This document shows, piece by piece, positions 8,813 through 17,598 of a stretch of 64,000 bases of DNA (position 1 is its first letter; each line of letters opens with the position of its first letter). The stretch comes from Oscillospiraceae bacterium (GTDB lineage Bacteria > Bacillota > Clostridia > Oscillospirales > WRJC01), in NCBI GenBank assembly GCA_009783265.1, contig WRHM01000005.1:1-64000 (forward strand), written 5' to 3'. The notes beneath the pieces are model-generated. The model saw only the letters and a program-made list of their open reading frames with translations, was not told where the DNA came from and ran no database searches. The position numbers were made by a program, and so were the translations under genes.

Positions 8813-8871
8813 TGTGACTGGTTTGTGAGTATAAAAAGCCGATAAGATAATATTTTGTGACTGGTTTGTGA
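8813..8871. repeat. 16-nt direct repeat pair upstream of the secG promoter
   Basis: TGTGACTGGTTTGTGA occurs exactly at 8813-8828 and 8856-8871, start-to-start distance 43 bp (about four helical turns). It lies about 40-100 bp upstream of the secG -35 box. Confidence 0.7.
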
Positions 8872-9034
8872 TTAGTGTGCGATATAATGGTAAATATAGC
8901 AAAACAAATCAAAAAAACAGGAAAAAAAGATAAAAATATTATAAATTGCGATAATTTTTTCCAGAGATTAAAAGAAAGTTCGAAATTAATTCATAAAAAG
9001 TTTACTATATGATTTTTTTATTTTGAATAATCTC

Positions 9035-9063
9035 TTGACAAAACGCATAATATTTATTATATT
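9035..9063 (+). promoter_or_regulatory. Sigma-A promoter of the 100-aa basic protein gene
   Basis: TTGACA, 17-nt spacer, TATATT on the plus strand, about 118 nt upstream of the ATG at 9182. Confidence 0.75.
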
Positions 9064-9181
9064 GTGTATATAAAAAAGGCTTATACGCGTTATGTGTTTT
9101 TATGCGCATTGTATTTTTATATATTTAATTATAGTTACAGCCGCTAAAATTTATAAATAAACAAAATCGGAGAAATCAAAG

Positions 9182-9484
9182 ATGATAAAAGAAAGAGACC
9201 CCGTAAAAACACCAGAAAAAAAGTCGCAAAAAATGCTTTTGAAAATCAAAAAGAAATATGAAAAATCTTTTTTAAAAACTGCGTTCGTGTTATGCCTGTA
9301 TCAGATAAAATTTCGGATATCAAGCGGTTTGGCGGATTTTTTCTTTTCGGGCAAAAAGCAGAAAACAACAAGATTTTTGAGACTGGCAAACAAAGCCGTA
9401 AACAAAAATATATGTAAATGCCATATAATGGCAGAAAAATGCGAATATTATAAAAATAAAATAGAAAGTTTTAATATGATATAA
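9182..9484 (+). CDS. Small basic protein of unknown function
   Basis: 100 residues, strongly basic (Lys-rich N-terminus, several KK and KIKKKYEK runs), with a moderately hydrophobic middle (FLKTAFVLCLYQIKF) that could be a membrane-associated or amphipathic helix. I do not recognise it. It is credible because it has a consensus promoter at 9035-9063, a GGAGA site about 9 nt before the ATG, and a terminator directly after the stop, so the unit is a complete monocistronic gene. Expression as a regulatory RNA with a chance frame is the alternative. Confidence 0.6.
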   Translation: MIKERDPVKTPEKKSQKMLLKIKKKYEKSFLKTAFVLCLYQIKFRISSGLADFFFSGKKQKTTRFLRLANKAVNKNICKCHIMAEKCEYYKNKIESFNMI

Positions 9485-9490
9485 TGTTGA

Positions 9491-9516
9491 AAACGGGGGA
9501 TTTTACCCCCGTTTTT
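9491..9516 (+). terminator. Intrinsic terminator between the basic-protein gene and uvrA
   Basis: AACGGGGG / CCCCCGTT hairpin with a 6-nt loop, then TTTTT. It separates convergent genes and could serve both. Confidence 0.9.
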
Positions 9517-9534
9517 GTATTCTTGCGATATTTA

Positions 9535-12420
9535 TTATTTATTTTTTATTTTGTCAAAGAATTTTTTAAGATATTGGCCTGTGTAAGATTTCGGGTTTTC
9601 CGCGACTTCCTCGGGAGTCCCGGTCGCTATTATCTCGCCTCCGTGCGCCCCGCCCTCAGGTCCCAAATCTATTATATAATCCGCAGTTTTTATCATGTCA
9701 AGATTATGTTCTATAACTATAACTGTGTTTCCGGTGTTGACTAATTTTTGCAAAACTTCGATTAGTTTTTCGACGTCGGCTATGTGAAGCCCAGTCGTTG
9801 GTTCATCGAGAACATAAATAGTTTTTCCCGTAGCCCGTTTGGACAATTCTGTCGACAGCTTCACCCTCTGCGCCTCGCCGCCTGAGAGAGTTGTTGACGA
9901 CTGCCCTATTTTTATGTATCCCAGACCCACGTCGTTCAAAGTTCTTAATTTTCTGCTTATCGCCGGAATATTCGCGAAAAATTCAACGCCTTCTTCGACA
10001 GTCATGTCTAAAATATCAAATATATTCTTGCTTTTATATTTGACTTCGAGCGTTTCCCTTGAATATCTCCTGCCCTTGCATACGTCGCAAGTCACGTAAA
10101 CGTCAGGCAAAAAGTGCATTTCGATTTTAATCACGCCGTCGCCCTCGCAGGCTTCGCAGCGTCCGCCTTTCATGTTAAAAGAGAATCTGTCGGGTTTGAA
10201 CCCGCGCATTTTAGCATCCTGAGTTTCGGCGAAAAGCATACGAATATCAGCGAAAAGCCCAGTGTAAGTCGCAGGATTGGACCGTGGCGTCCTGCCTATC
10301 GGCGACTGGTCGATAGCTATGATTTTATCTAATGCGTCCGTGCCTTCTATCCTGTCAAAATTTCGAGCCCTCGTATAAGCTCCGTTTAATTCGTTCGCGA
10401 GTTTTTTATATAATATCTCGTTGATGAGCGAAGATTTCCCCGAACCCGAAACTCCGGTCACGCACACAAATACGCCTAACGGGATTTCACAGTCTATATT
10501 TTTTAAATTGTTTTCGCGCGCGTTGATTATTTTTATAAAATTTCCGTTGCCTGCGCGCCTTTCTTCAAGTTTAGGGGTTTTTATATTTCTTCTGCCGCTC
10601 AAAAAATCGCCTGTGACTGTTTTTGATTTTTTTATCTGCGCGACTGTACCCTGAGCCACGATTTTACCGCCATGGACTCCGGCATACGGACCTAAATCTA
10701 CTATATAATCAGCCTGTTCGATAGTTTCTTCGTCGTGTTCGACTACTATAACAGTATTTCCGACGTCTCTTAATCTTTTAAGAGCCGTTATAAGTTTTGA
10801 ATTATCTCTCTGGTGCAGTCCGATCGACGGTTCGTCGAGTATATATAACACTCCCATAAGAGACGAGCCAATCTGAGTGGCGAGCCTTATCCTCTGGCTT
10901 TCGCCGCCTGATAAAGTCCCGGCGCGACGTTCAAGCGTGAGATAATCAAGCCCGACGCTCACGAGAAAGCCTAAACGCTCACGAATTTCTTTTATAATAT
11001 CTCTGGCTATGACCGAATCTTTCTGGTTAAACGTGATATTATCAAAATATTTTTTTGATTCGAGTATAGACAGCAGGCAAATATCTATTATATTCATGTT
11101 TTTGATTTTAACAGAAAGCGATTCCCGTTTTAGTCTTTTGCCGCCGCACGACGGGCAGTTTACGTCTTCCATGAGATTTTCGATTTCAGCTTTGACCCCG
11201 GAACTTCCGGTCTGCCGGTAGCGGCGCGTTATAGTGTTCACGATTCCCTCGTGCCTGAACTTAAATTTATGCCTGCCTTTCTGCGCCCAGTATTCTTTAG
11301 AGCCTGTTCCGTGTAGCAAAGCGTTTAACGCGGCTTCAGAATATTCTGAGATTGGCATATCAAGAGTAAATCCGTTTTCTTTTCCCACGGATTCAAGCAT
11401 TACTTCCCCGTAAGTGTCGTTGTCCATCGTTTTAAATCCGTTTGCCACGATTGCCCCTTCTCTCAGGGACCTTGATCTGTCAAATAAAAGTTTTTCTATC
11501 GATAACTGCTGCCTTACGCCAAGTCCCGAACATTCGGGACACGCGCCGAACGGCGAATTAAAAGAAAACATGCGCGGGGCAAGTTCGCCGATGCTTATCC
11601 CATGTTCTTCGCACGCGTAATTCTGCGAAAATACAAGTTCTTCGCTTTCGGGCTGGTCCAAAACCGAGACAATAACTATTCCGCCCGATAAATTGCAGGC
11701 TGTTTCTACTGAATCAGTGAGACGCGTTTTAATATCGTCGCGCATAACCAGACGGTCGATTAAAATTTCTATATTGTGCTTTTTATTTTTATCGAGGCTG
11801 ATTTCTTCGGTTAAATCATATATGCTGCCGTTTACCCGGACTCTCGCGAACCCGCCTTTTTTTGCGTCCTCGAAAACTTTTTCGTGCGTGCCTTTTTTGC
11901 CTTTTATAACAGGCGATAAAATATAAAATCTGCTGCCGGATTCAAGCTCTAATATCTGGTCGATAATTTGATCGATAGTTTGCTGTTGTATAACCCTGTC
12001 GCAGATGGGGCAGTGGGGGACTCCCACCCTTGCGAATAAAAGTCTTAAATAATCGTAAATTTCGGTTATTGTCCCGATAGTCGAACGCGGATTTCTCGAC
12101 GTTGTTTTCTGGTCGATTGAAACAGATGGGGAAAGCCCTTCGATGTAATCTACGTCGGGTTTGTCGAGCTGCCCCAGAAACTGTCTTGCGTAAGACGACA
12201 AAGACTCAACAAATCTTCTGTGACCCTCTGCGTATATTGTGTCAAATGCGAGCGAAGATTTACCCGAGCCTGAAAGTCCGGTAAAAACTATAAATTTATC
12301 TCTGGGAATCTGCAAATCTATATTTTTGAGATTATGTACCCTTGCGCCTTTAATTGTTATATGGTTTTTTGAGTGCGTAATAATTTTTTCGAGTGTATTT
12401 TTATTTTGTTTTTCCGGCAT
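9535..12420 (-). CDS. uvrA: Excinuclease ABC subunit A
   Basis: 961 residues, full length. UvrA dimers find bulky lesions and load UvrB in nucleotide excision repair. Two ABC ATPase halves are present, each with a Walker A ([10 protein letters not shown] near residue 48; GVSGSGKSS near 655), a signature ([24 protein letters not shown]) and a Walker B ([24 protein letters not shown]). The second zinc finger is intact (CEACEGDG...CDVCKGRRY). In the first, the leading pair is C-x2-H rather than C-x2-C (CEEHG...CPECSG). uvrB lies 14 kb away on the same strand rather than next to it. Confidence 0.97.
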   Translation of the reverse strand: MPEKQNKNTLEKIITHSKNHITIKGARVHNLKNIDLQIPRDKFIVFTGLSGSGKSSLAFDTIYAEGHRRFVESLSSYARQFLGQLDKPDVDYIEGLSPSVSIDQKTTSRNPRSTIGTITEIYDYLRLLFARVGVPHCPICDRVIQQQTIDQIIDQILELESGSRFYILSPVIKGKKGTHEKVFEDAKKGGFARVRVNGSIYDLTEEISLDKNKKHNIEILIDRLVMRDDIKTRLTDSVETACNLSGGIVIVSVLDQPESEELVFSQNYACEEHGISIGELAPRMFSFNSPFGACPECSGLGVRQQLSIEKLLFDRSRSLREGAIVANGFKTMDNDTYGEVMLESVGKENGFTLDMPISEYSEAALNALLHGTGSKEYWAQKGRHKFKFRHEGIVNTITRRYRQTGSSGVKAEIENLMEDVNCPSCGGKRLKRESLSVKIKNMNIIDICLLSILESKKYFDNITFNQKDSVIARDIIKEIRERLGFLVSVGLDYLTLERRAGTLSGGESQRIRLATQIGSSLMGVLYILDEPSIGLHQRDNSKLITALKRLRDVGNTVIVVEHDEETIEQADYIVDLGPYAGVHGGKIVAQGTVAQIKKSKTVTGDFLSGRRNIKTPKLEERRAGNGNFIKIINARENNLKNIDCEIPLGVFVCVTGVSGSGKSSLINEILYKKLANELNGAYTRARNFDRIEGTDALDKIIAIDQSPIGRTPRSNPATYTGLFADIRMLFAETQDAKMRGFKPDRFSFNMKGGRCEACEGDGVIKIEMHFLPDVYVTCDVCKGRRYSRETLEVKYKSKNIFDILDMTVEEGVEFFANIPAISRKLRTLNDVGLGYIKIGQSSTTLSGGEAQRVKLSTELSKRATGKTIYVLDEPTTGLHIADVEKLIEVLQKLVNTGNTVIVIEHNLDMIKTADYIIDLGPEGGAHGGEIIATGTPEEVAENPKSYTGQYLKKFFDKIKNK

Positions 12421-12493
12421 ATTTTTTTATTCCTTTTTTAGATTTATATTAATAAACTTATATAAACAAAAATAATATTAACGAAGAAAATAC

Positions 12494-13627
12494 TTATTTT
12501 GAACAGTCTATTCTATTTTTCAAGATAATCATATATAATGTGGTGCATAACTCAAACGCGAAAAATTTTCTTTCGCTTTTTTTGATTGTCTGCAAAACAT
12601 TTTTATCAATAAACGCATCGCAAAACGTACTCGGATTACATGGACATGGACGCACGTTAGACATAAACTCAAAATGTTCGCATAAATATGTGCCGCGTTC
12701 GGTTCGGTATTGTTCGAGATTATCCATACATTTTTGAAACCATTCAGATTCGCGCATAACAGGCGAGAAAGACATTTTTTCTAAAAAGCATATATTCGCC
12801 GAGGGCGTATCGCTGCTATAATTTGGCAAAGCCCAGCCGCTACTGCTTGAATGGTATGTTTTTCGCAGACCGTCCCAGTGTATTCCGTAGTTGCCGCCCG
12901 TTTTTTGATACTGCGGGTTTAAAATATACCGCATTATACCGTCGATTTTTTCTTTTGTTTCGCTGTCTTTGACGTTTCTATATATGTTTAACATTCCTTC
13001 GATATGATAACTTGTCGGCAGAGGCATTTCACCGGCTTCACAAATATGTATGTCTTTTATGATAGGTCTATCCTGCCACCGTTTTGGTTTTGATCTGCCT
13101 TTCATTTTTGACGGGTCGGTTTCATAAAAGTCAAATATATTATTCTCCGCGACTTTACCCACCATGTTTACGATTCTTTTACTCATGTAATCAAGCATAT
13201 CGTCATCATAATATCCGGCTCTCAGCAAATTGTAAATAATAATCAAGCCGTAAACGTGCGTCCAATGTATTTCGTCCGATTCGTCGGGGGCAATTAAATA
13301 GCGGTATGTATTACGCAAATATTCAGCTTTTTCGTCAAATACAGATATACCCGCCTGAAATCCAAGATTGATAAGAAACGGCATGAACATCTCAAAACTG
13401 TTTTCGTTCCAGCCATGTATTAAACCAAATAAATCGCGGTCACGCATAGAGTGAAAATCCTTGAATTGGTCGAAATATGTGAGTGCCGTCTTTACTTTTT
13501 CTACTTGCAGTAATTCTTCGGCTAATTCGTTTAAATCGTAATTATTTTTATCTGCCAAACCTTCACTTATCAAATTAAGTTTTATCGCGGGTCCTCCATT
13601 TTCGAGAAGCCATTGTTTATTATCCAT
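12494..13627 (-). CDS. Hypothetical protein, tandem paralogue 1
   Basis: 377 residues. It starts MDNKQWLLENGGPAI, identical for 15 residues to the next gene upstream. The rest is rich in aromatic and helical segments, without signal peptide or membrane segment, and has a cluster PCPCNPSTFC near residue 335. The W-LLE-GGP opening and repeated helices suggest an alpha/alpha-toroid of the prenyltransferase/terpenoid-cyclase-like type, but no catalytic motif is visible and this is a guess. It shares an almost identical 115-bp upstream block with its paralogue, so the pair arose by tandem duplication. CAGGAG lies 8 nt before the ATG. Confidence 0.7.
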   Translation of the reverse strand: MDNKQWLLENGGPAIKLNLISEGLADKNNYDLNELAEELLQVEKVKTALTYFDQFKDFHSMRDRDLFGLIHGWNENSFEMFMPFLINLGFQAGISVFDEKAEYLRNTYRYLIAPDESDEIHWTHVYGLIIIYNLLRAGYYDDDMLDYMSKRIVNMVGKVAENNIFDFYETDPSKMKGRSKPKRWQDRPIIKDIHICEAGEMPLPTSYHIEGMLNIYRNVKDSETKEKIDGIMRYILNPQYQKTGGNYGIHWDGLRKTYHSSSSGWALPNYSSDTPSANICFLEKMSFSPVMRESEWFQKCMDNLEQYRTERGTYLCEHFEFMSNVRPCPCNPSTFCDAFIDKNVLQTIKKSERKFFAFELCTTLYMIILKNRIDCSK

Positions 13628-13701
13628 GTTTTTCTCCTGTTTAATTTATAAAATTTATTTTTTAATTGCCGCCGTGCCGGACGATGTGGGAAATTGCTTA
13701 T
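13587..13701. repeat. 115-bp direct repeat, copy 1
   Basis: Covers the first 14 codons, the ribosome-binding site and about 75 bp upstream of the gene at 12494-13627. It differs from the copy at 14818-14932 at only two positions. Confidence 0.9.
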
Positions 13702-13763
13702 AAAATGTAAAGCAACGTACAGTTGCTGTTATTATACTGATTTATATAAATTTTTAAATTTTT

Positions 13764-14858
13764 TTATAATATTCTATTATATATTTCAGTCATTTTCATT
13801 GTACTGATCAACTCGCGTTTCATTTGTTCCCGTTCATCGCCTTTTAAAGACATATTCGTTTTGTTAAGAAACGCTTTATCAATGTATTTTTTATTCAAGT
13901 ATTCTTTTGGGAATATATAAGTTCCGGTTTCCGTTTTGAATTGCTCCAAATAGTTCAGGCAACTGCCGAACCATTTGGATTTACGCGCCATTTCAAAATG
14001 CGACATAATATCAAGAATTTCAAACGCAGCAGACAAATTTGATGGCACGGTATGTTCATCGGTTTTGTATAAAGGCAACGTTACACCAAAACCGCCTGCG
14101 TGATACATTCGTCTTGCCTTGACATATAACAACGCTTCGCGTGGTAATCTTTGAAACTCTGGGTCGATTATATACTCAACAATATCGTTGATTTTTTTCG
14201 CGTTCTCCGGGTCGGCGCATTTATCCGCATAATAAGCGAGCGCCAATATATCGTACCACATAGGCAAAGGTTTTTCGGCGGTTCTGTTCCAGGGATTCAT
14301 TGCATCTTTTAGAACTCCGTAGTCCGTCCATATTTCGGGTTTTTTAGGCAATTCGCTTTCATCTTGATAGACATCGAATACTTTTTCTTTAGCCGCTTTA
14401 TGTAAGGCATTTATTCTGTTTTCCATAGATTCCACTACTTCCGGAAACAGATAACCAGACATAAAGAAATGTTGATGGAGCATAAGAGAATAGTTATGAC
14501 AATTTCCATCTTCATCTGCATACGCATACAGAAACTTAAATATATCCGCGACAGACTCCATCTTTTCATCGAATATTTGAATACCTACGCGAAATCCCAA
14601 ATCCATAACCAATGGGAAAAATCTCTCTATACAAGTATCTTTATAATAATGTATCAGGTGTTCTAATGTCTTTTTATCCCTGTCCGACGTTTGAAATCCG
14701 TCAAACTTATTCAGAATCAAATGAACTCCATCAATATCAAGCAATGCCAAAACAGCATTTTCGCTGTTATTCTCTACACTGTTCGTATTTTTCAAGGCAA
14801 CCATACGCAGTTGTATTGCGGGTCCTCCATTTTCGAGAAGCCATTGCTTATTATCCAT
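13764..14858 (-). CDS. Hypothetical protein, tandem paralogue 2
   Basis: 364 residues, paralogous to the gene immediately downstream on the same strand. The first 15 residues are identical; beyond that only dispersed positions match (VMDLGFRVGIQIFDEK versus INLGFQAGISVFDEK; K-W-F-x-SCLNYLEQFKTETGTY versus E-W-F-QKCMDNLEQYRTERGTY). The near-identity of the start and upstream region compared with the diverged body suggests recent gene conversion there, or selection on the upstream block. Cytosolic, no known motif. It lies immediately downstream of an HD-domain gene. Confidence 0.7.
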   Translation of the reverse strand: MDNKQWLLENGGPAIQLRMVALKNTNSVENNSENAVLALLDIDGVHLILNKFDGFQTSDRDKKTLEHLIHYYKDTCIERFFPLVMDLGFRVGIQIFDEKMESVADIFKFLYAYADEDGNCHNYSLMLHQHFFMSGYLFPEVVESMENRINALHKAAKEKVFDVYQDESELPKKPEIWTDYGVLKDAMNPWNRTAEKPLPMWYDILALAYYADKCADPENAKKINDIVEYIIDPEFQRLPREALLYVKARRMYHAGGFGVTLPLYKTDEHTVPSNLSAAFEILDIMSHFEMARKSKWFGSCLNYLEQFKTETGTYIFPKEYLNKKYIDKAFLNKTNMSLKGDEREQMKRELISTMKMTEIYNRIL

Positions 14859-14932
14859 GTTTTTCTCCTGTTTAATTTATAAAATTTATTCTTTAATTGC
14901 CGCCGTGCCGGACGATGTGGGAAATTGCTTAT
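14818..14932. repeat. 115-bp direct repeat, copy 2
   Basis: Same block as 13587-13701 with two mismatches. Its distal end runs into the stop codon of the HD-domain gene at 14929, which marks a duplication boundary. Confidence 0.9.
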
Positions 14933-15459
14933 TCGGTACAGTTAATCCGCAGATTTTCATAATCCAAGAAATCAAACTCCTTACAGAGCGCAATCCATCT
15001 GCCTTCTCTGCGTTCTCCTATAAGATCTTTATTTTCAGAGGTTACATCTCCAAGACCATGAGCAAGTATGTCAGCGTCTTTTAAAATTTCATCAAACGGC
15101 GTATCAATAACATCTTTATCACTATGCTTTTTTATTGCACTGCATATTATTTCATTTTCTTCCTGCGATGTCATATTAAGTTCTTTTAATAAATCCATCG
15201 ATATGAGAGTCCCAAGATCCGCGTGAGTTCCGGCAGGAGAATCAATCGGGTCAAAATATGCAATATCATGCAACATACCTGCCATCGTAGCAAGTTCGAC
15301 ATTCAATCCGCGTTTTGCGGCTATCAACGATGCCATATATGATACGCCGTATAAATGATGATATGCACATTTTACTGCCCACAATTCTATTGTTTTTTCG
15401 TCATAATTTTTATGGATTTTATCGAATATATATTCTGCCAATTTTCCTATTCTGCTCAT
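14929..15459 (-). CDS. HD-domain metal-dependent phosphohydrolase family protein
   Basis: 176 residues. Conserved HD-domain ligands are visible in order: a His in KCAYHHLYGV, the HD pair in GMLHDIAYFDP, a His in AIKKHSDKD and an Asp in LKDADILAHGLG. Members hydrolyse nucleotides or phosphomonoesters, and the substrate cannot be told. GAGGAAG lies 6 nt before the ATG. A perfect 12-nt inverted repeat overlaps its likely promoter (15560-15601), implying repression by a dimeric regulator. The two paralogues lie directly downstream and could be read through. Confidence 0.85.
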   Translation of the reverse strand: MSRIGKLAEYIFDKIHKNYDEKTIELWAVKCAYHHLYGVSYMASLIAAKRGLNVELATMAGMLHDIAYFDPIDSPAGTHADLGTLISMDLLKELNMTSQEENEIICSAIKKHSDKDVIDTPFDEILKDADILAHGLGDVTSENKDLIGERREGRWIALCKEFDFLDYENLRINCTE

Positions 15460-15559
15460 ATTCTTCCTCTCTGTATATTATATAAATTCGCTTCGTTTAT
15501 TCAAGCATAATTTCACAATAAAATAGACCTGTCCCGAAAATCATTCCAGAACAAAATCT

Positions 15560-15601
15560 ATTATATCATATTTAATATGACAACAGTCCGTCATATTAAA
15601 T
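15560..15601 (-). promoter_or_regulatory. Promoter -10 with palindromic operator candidate
   Basis: On the minus strand a TATAAT box (15560-15565) is preceded by a perfect inverted repeat, ATTTAATATGAC / GTCATATTAAAT (15570-15581 and 15590-15601), 8-nt spacer. The repeat covers the -35 region, which itself is poor (GACTGT), as in many repressor-controlled promoters. Confidence 0.55.
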
Positions 15602-15636
15602 CCGAACGCTCTATTAATTTTTTGTTTTTATATAAA

Positions 15637-17250
15637 TCATTCGTCCATTGGTACGCCGTCAAAAACTGCGCTCATTTCATCAACTTTGTCATTTTTGTTT
15701 GTTTCTTTCGGTTCTTCAATATTTTCAATATCTTCTATACTTTCTATACTTTCTATATTTTCAGGCATATCTGGAATATTGATATTTTCAAAAATTCCCT
15801 GCAATTCACCAAATTCATCAAATTCACTCTCGGTTTCTTCATCATTGTCATTTAGTTCATTCACTTCATCCGTTTCGTTTTTTTCGCTGTTTTGTGTCAG
15901 CAATTCGTCTAATTCGTCACGCTCTGCATCTGATTCGACAGGATTTTCAAAATCAAAATCCTGATCCGGATTTGACGTAACACTTGAAATGTCCGGAGTT
16001 TCCGGAATATTTTTTTCCTTTTTGTCCTCCGATATTTTATCATTAACGCGGTTTGTAACCGACGGCGGGGGAATTCTTGCAACTTTCTTTGATTTCTTTA
16101 AATTTTGTTGAGGCTTTTTTATTTTTGAAAACGCGCCTTTCAACATTTCGCCGATTTGTGCGTTTTCGCTTTCAGACCCGGAAGTATCTTCTTTTGGCTC
16201 TTTTATGTCAACTTTTATATTCTCGTCCGAAGTCATCATGTAAAGCGCTTTTGTATATCTCCGGGTTTGTTTTGATTCGTTATAAAGTGCCTTGCTGTAT
16301 TCAAGCATTTTGTTTTTGAAATCTTCTTCATGATAAAGATTTAAAGCTTCTTTTACCGTGTCTATCCTGTTGTTTATAAAATATCTGAGTATGGAGTCTG
16401 CCGCCCTTATATTTTTATAATCGTTTGGGATTACTGTAAATTCGTTTATCTGGTCGCCCAGATTCTGATATATCACGCTCAGGTCGCTGAGCTGTTTCTG
16501 ATATTCCTCTCTTTTTTGATTTATTTTTATTTTCTGGTTCATGACTTTGCTCGCAAATAAAGTCAGCCTTGCCACGTCTATTGCAACCCTTACGAGAAGG
16601 ACTATGAGAAATATATAAAACACGATTATTATAATTCCGATTATTGCGGCGGGTATATAACCAAAAATCAAGCCTTCTGATGGATCGGCGCCGTATTCGT
16701 TTAACGGCTTGACAGCCGCGTCCCAACCGAAACTTGATAAAAAATTGCCGCCCCGTTCTTTGAATATATTTATATTATAAAATAGCTCGTTGCCGTTTGC
16801 AGCTATATCCGGCGCCTGAAACGCGATGCCGAAAAAAAACATAAGCGCAGTGATAATAAACAAAAATATTTCTACGCCTATAACTGCCCCGAGAAGTATC
16901 AGGAAAACTTTTACGGCGAACAATAAATCTTTGCCGACTGACTGCAAAAACGACGGCGGCTCGAATTTTTTATTTAATTCAGAAGTTATTTCGCTTATTT
17001 TGCCTGAAACATTCTGCTGTTTATGAAGCAGATCAGATAAAGCGAAAAGTTCGTGTTTTATTCTGTGGCATGATTTTTTTGCCCTGCTTATGTATTCGTC
17101 GACTGAACCGCACCTGCATTTTATCGGCACATAAAGATGATATGAATACGCGTCCTCATCTGCTATATTATTTTTTTCGATATACATTTCGCCTTTGCAT
17201 GTTTCGCATTCGCACAAAATATATTCTTTGTTTTCCCCGAAATATATCAA
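15637..17250 (-). CDS. Membrane protein with N-terminal Cys cluster and acidic C-terminal tail
   Basis: 537 residues from a TTG start with AGGAGGG 7 nt upstream. An N-terminal zinc-ribbon-like part has C-E-CETCKG and later IKCRCG. A short coiled coil follows (about 60-95), then two membrane segments (about 110-140 and 195-222), a second coiled-coil region and a long charged tail very rich in Glu, Asp and Asn with IESIEDIENIEE repeats. I do not recognise the family. It is divergent from a J-domain membrane protein gene with a similar acidic low-complexity region, which suggests a shared cellular context. Confidence 0.7.
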   Translation of the reverse strand: MIYFGENKEYILCECETCKGEMYIEKNNIADEDAYSYHLYVPIKCRCGSVDEYISRAKKSCHRIKHELFALSDLLHKQQNVSGKISEITSELNKKFEPPSFLQSVGKDLLFAVKVFLILLGAVIGVEIFLFIITALMFFFGIAFQAPDIAANGNELFYNINIFKERGGNFLSSFGWDAAVKPLNEYGADPSEGLIFGYIPAAIIGIIIIVFYIFLIVLLVRVAIDVARLTLFASKVMNQKIKINQKREEYQKQLSDLSVIYQNLGDQINEFTVIPNDYKNIRAADSILRYFINNRIDTVKEALNLYHEEDFKNKMLEYSKALYNESKQTRRYTKALYMMTSDENIKVDIKEPKEDTSGSESENAQIGEMLKGAFSKIKKPQQNLKKSKKVARIPPPSVTNRVNDKISEDKKEKNIPETPDISSVTSNPDQDFDFENPVESDAERDELDELLTQNSEKNETDEVNELNDNDEETESEFDEFGELQGIFENINIPDMPENIESIESIEDIENIEEPKETNKNDKVDEMSAVFDGVPMDE

Positions 17251-17598
17251 GATTTATCCCTCCTGATTTTTACATAAAATTTTTTGAAGAGTTATATTAT
17301 ATATTTTATCATACTTTTTTATAAATATCAATAATATCAAATTAAATAAACCAAATAAACTAAATAAATATTACTGATTTAAAATACTTTAACTGATATT
17401 TAATACAGAGTTAACAGAATAATGTTGCACATAATAAAATTATAATATAAAATAATATTGTAAATTTAATATTTTTAGTATATAATGTATATATTAATGT
17501 TTAAAATCAAAAAATTATGTAATTTATTGCGATAATTTTTATTTATATTTTTTATATTTTCTTGATATTTAAGATACAGGAAGAAAAGAGTTTTTGTT
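17251..17598. other. Divergent AT-rich intergenic region
   Basis: This region carries the start region of the minus-strand membrane protein and the plus-strand promoter at 17458-17486. No other gene, hairpin or repeat of note was seen. Confidence 0.6.
17458..17486 (+). promoter_or_regulatory. Sigma-A promoter of the J-domain gene
   Basis: TTGTAA, 17-nt spacer, TATAAT on the plus strand, about 110 nt upstream of the ATG at 17599. Confidence 0.7.

Larger units (their letters stand above)
8672..9034. other. Gene-free AT-rich interval upstream of secG
   Basis: This divergent intergenic stretch contains the secG promoter, a 16-nt direct repeat pair and otherwise AT-rich DNA with no credible open frame or hairpin that I can see. 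Confidence 0.6.
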
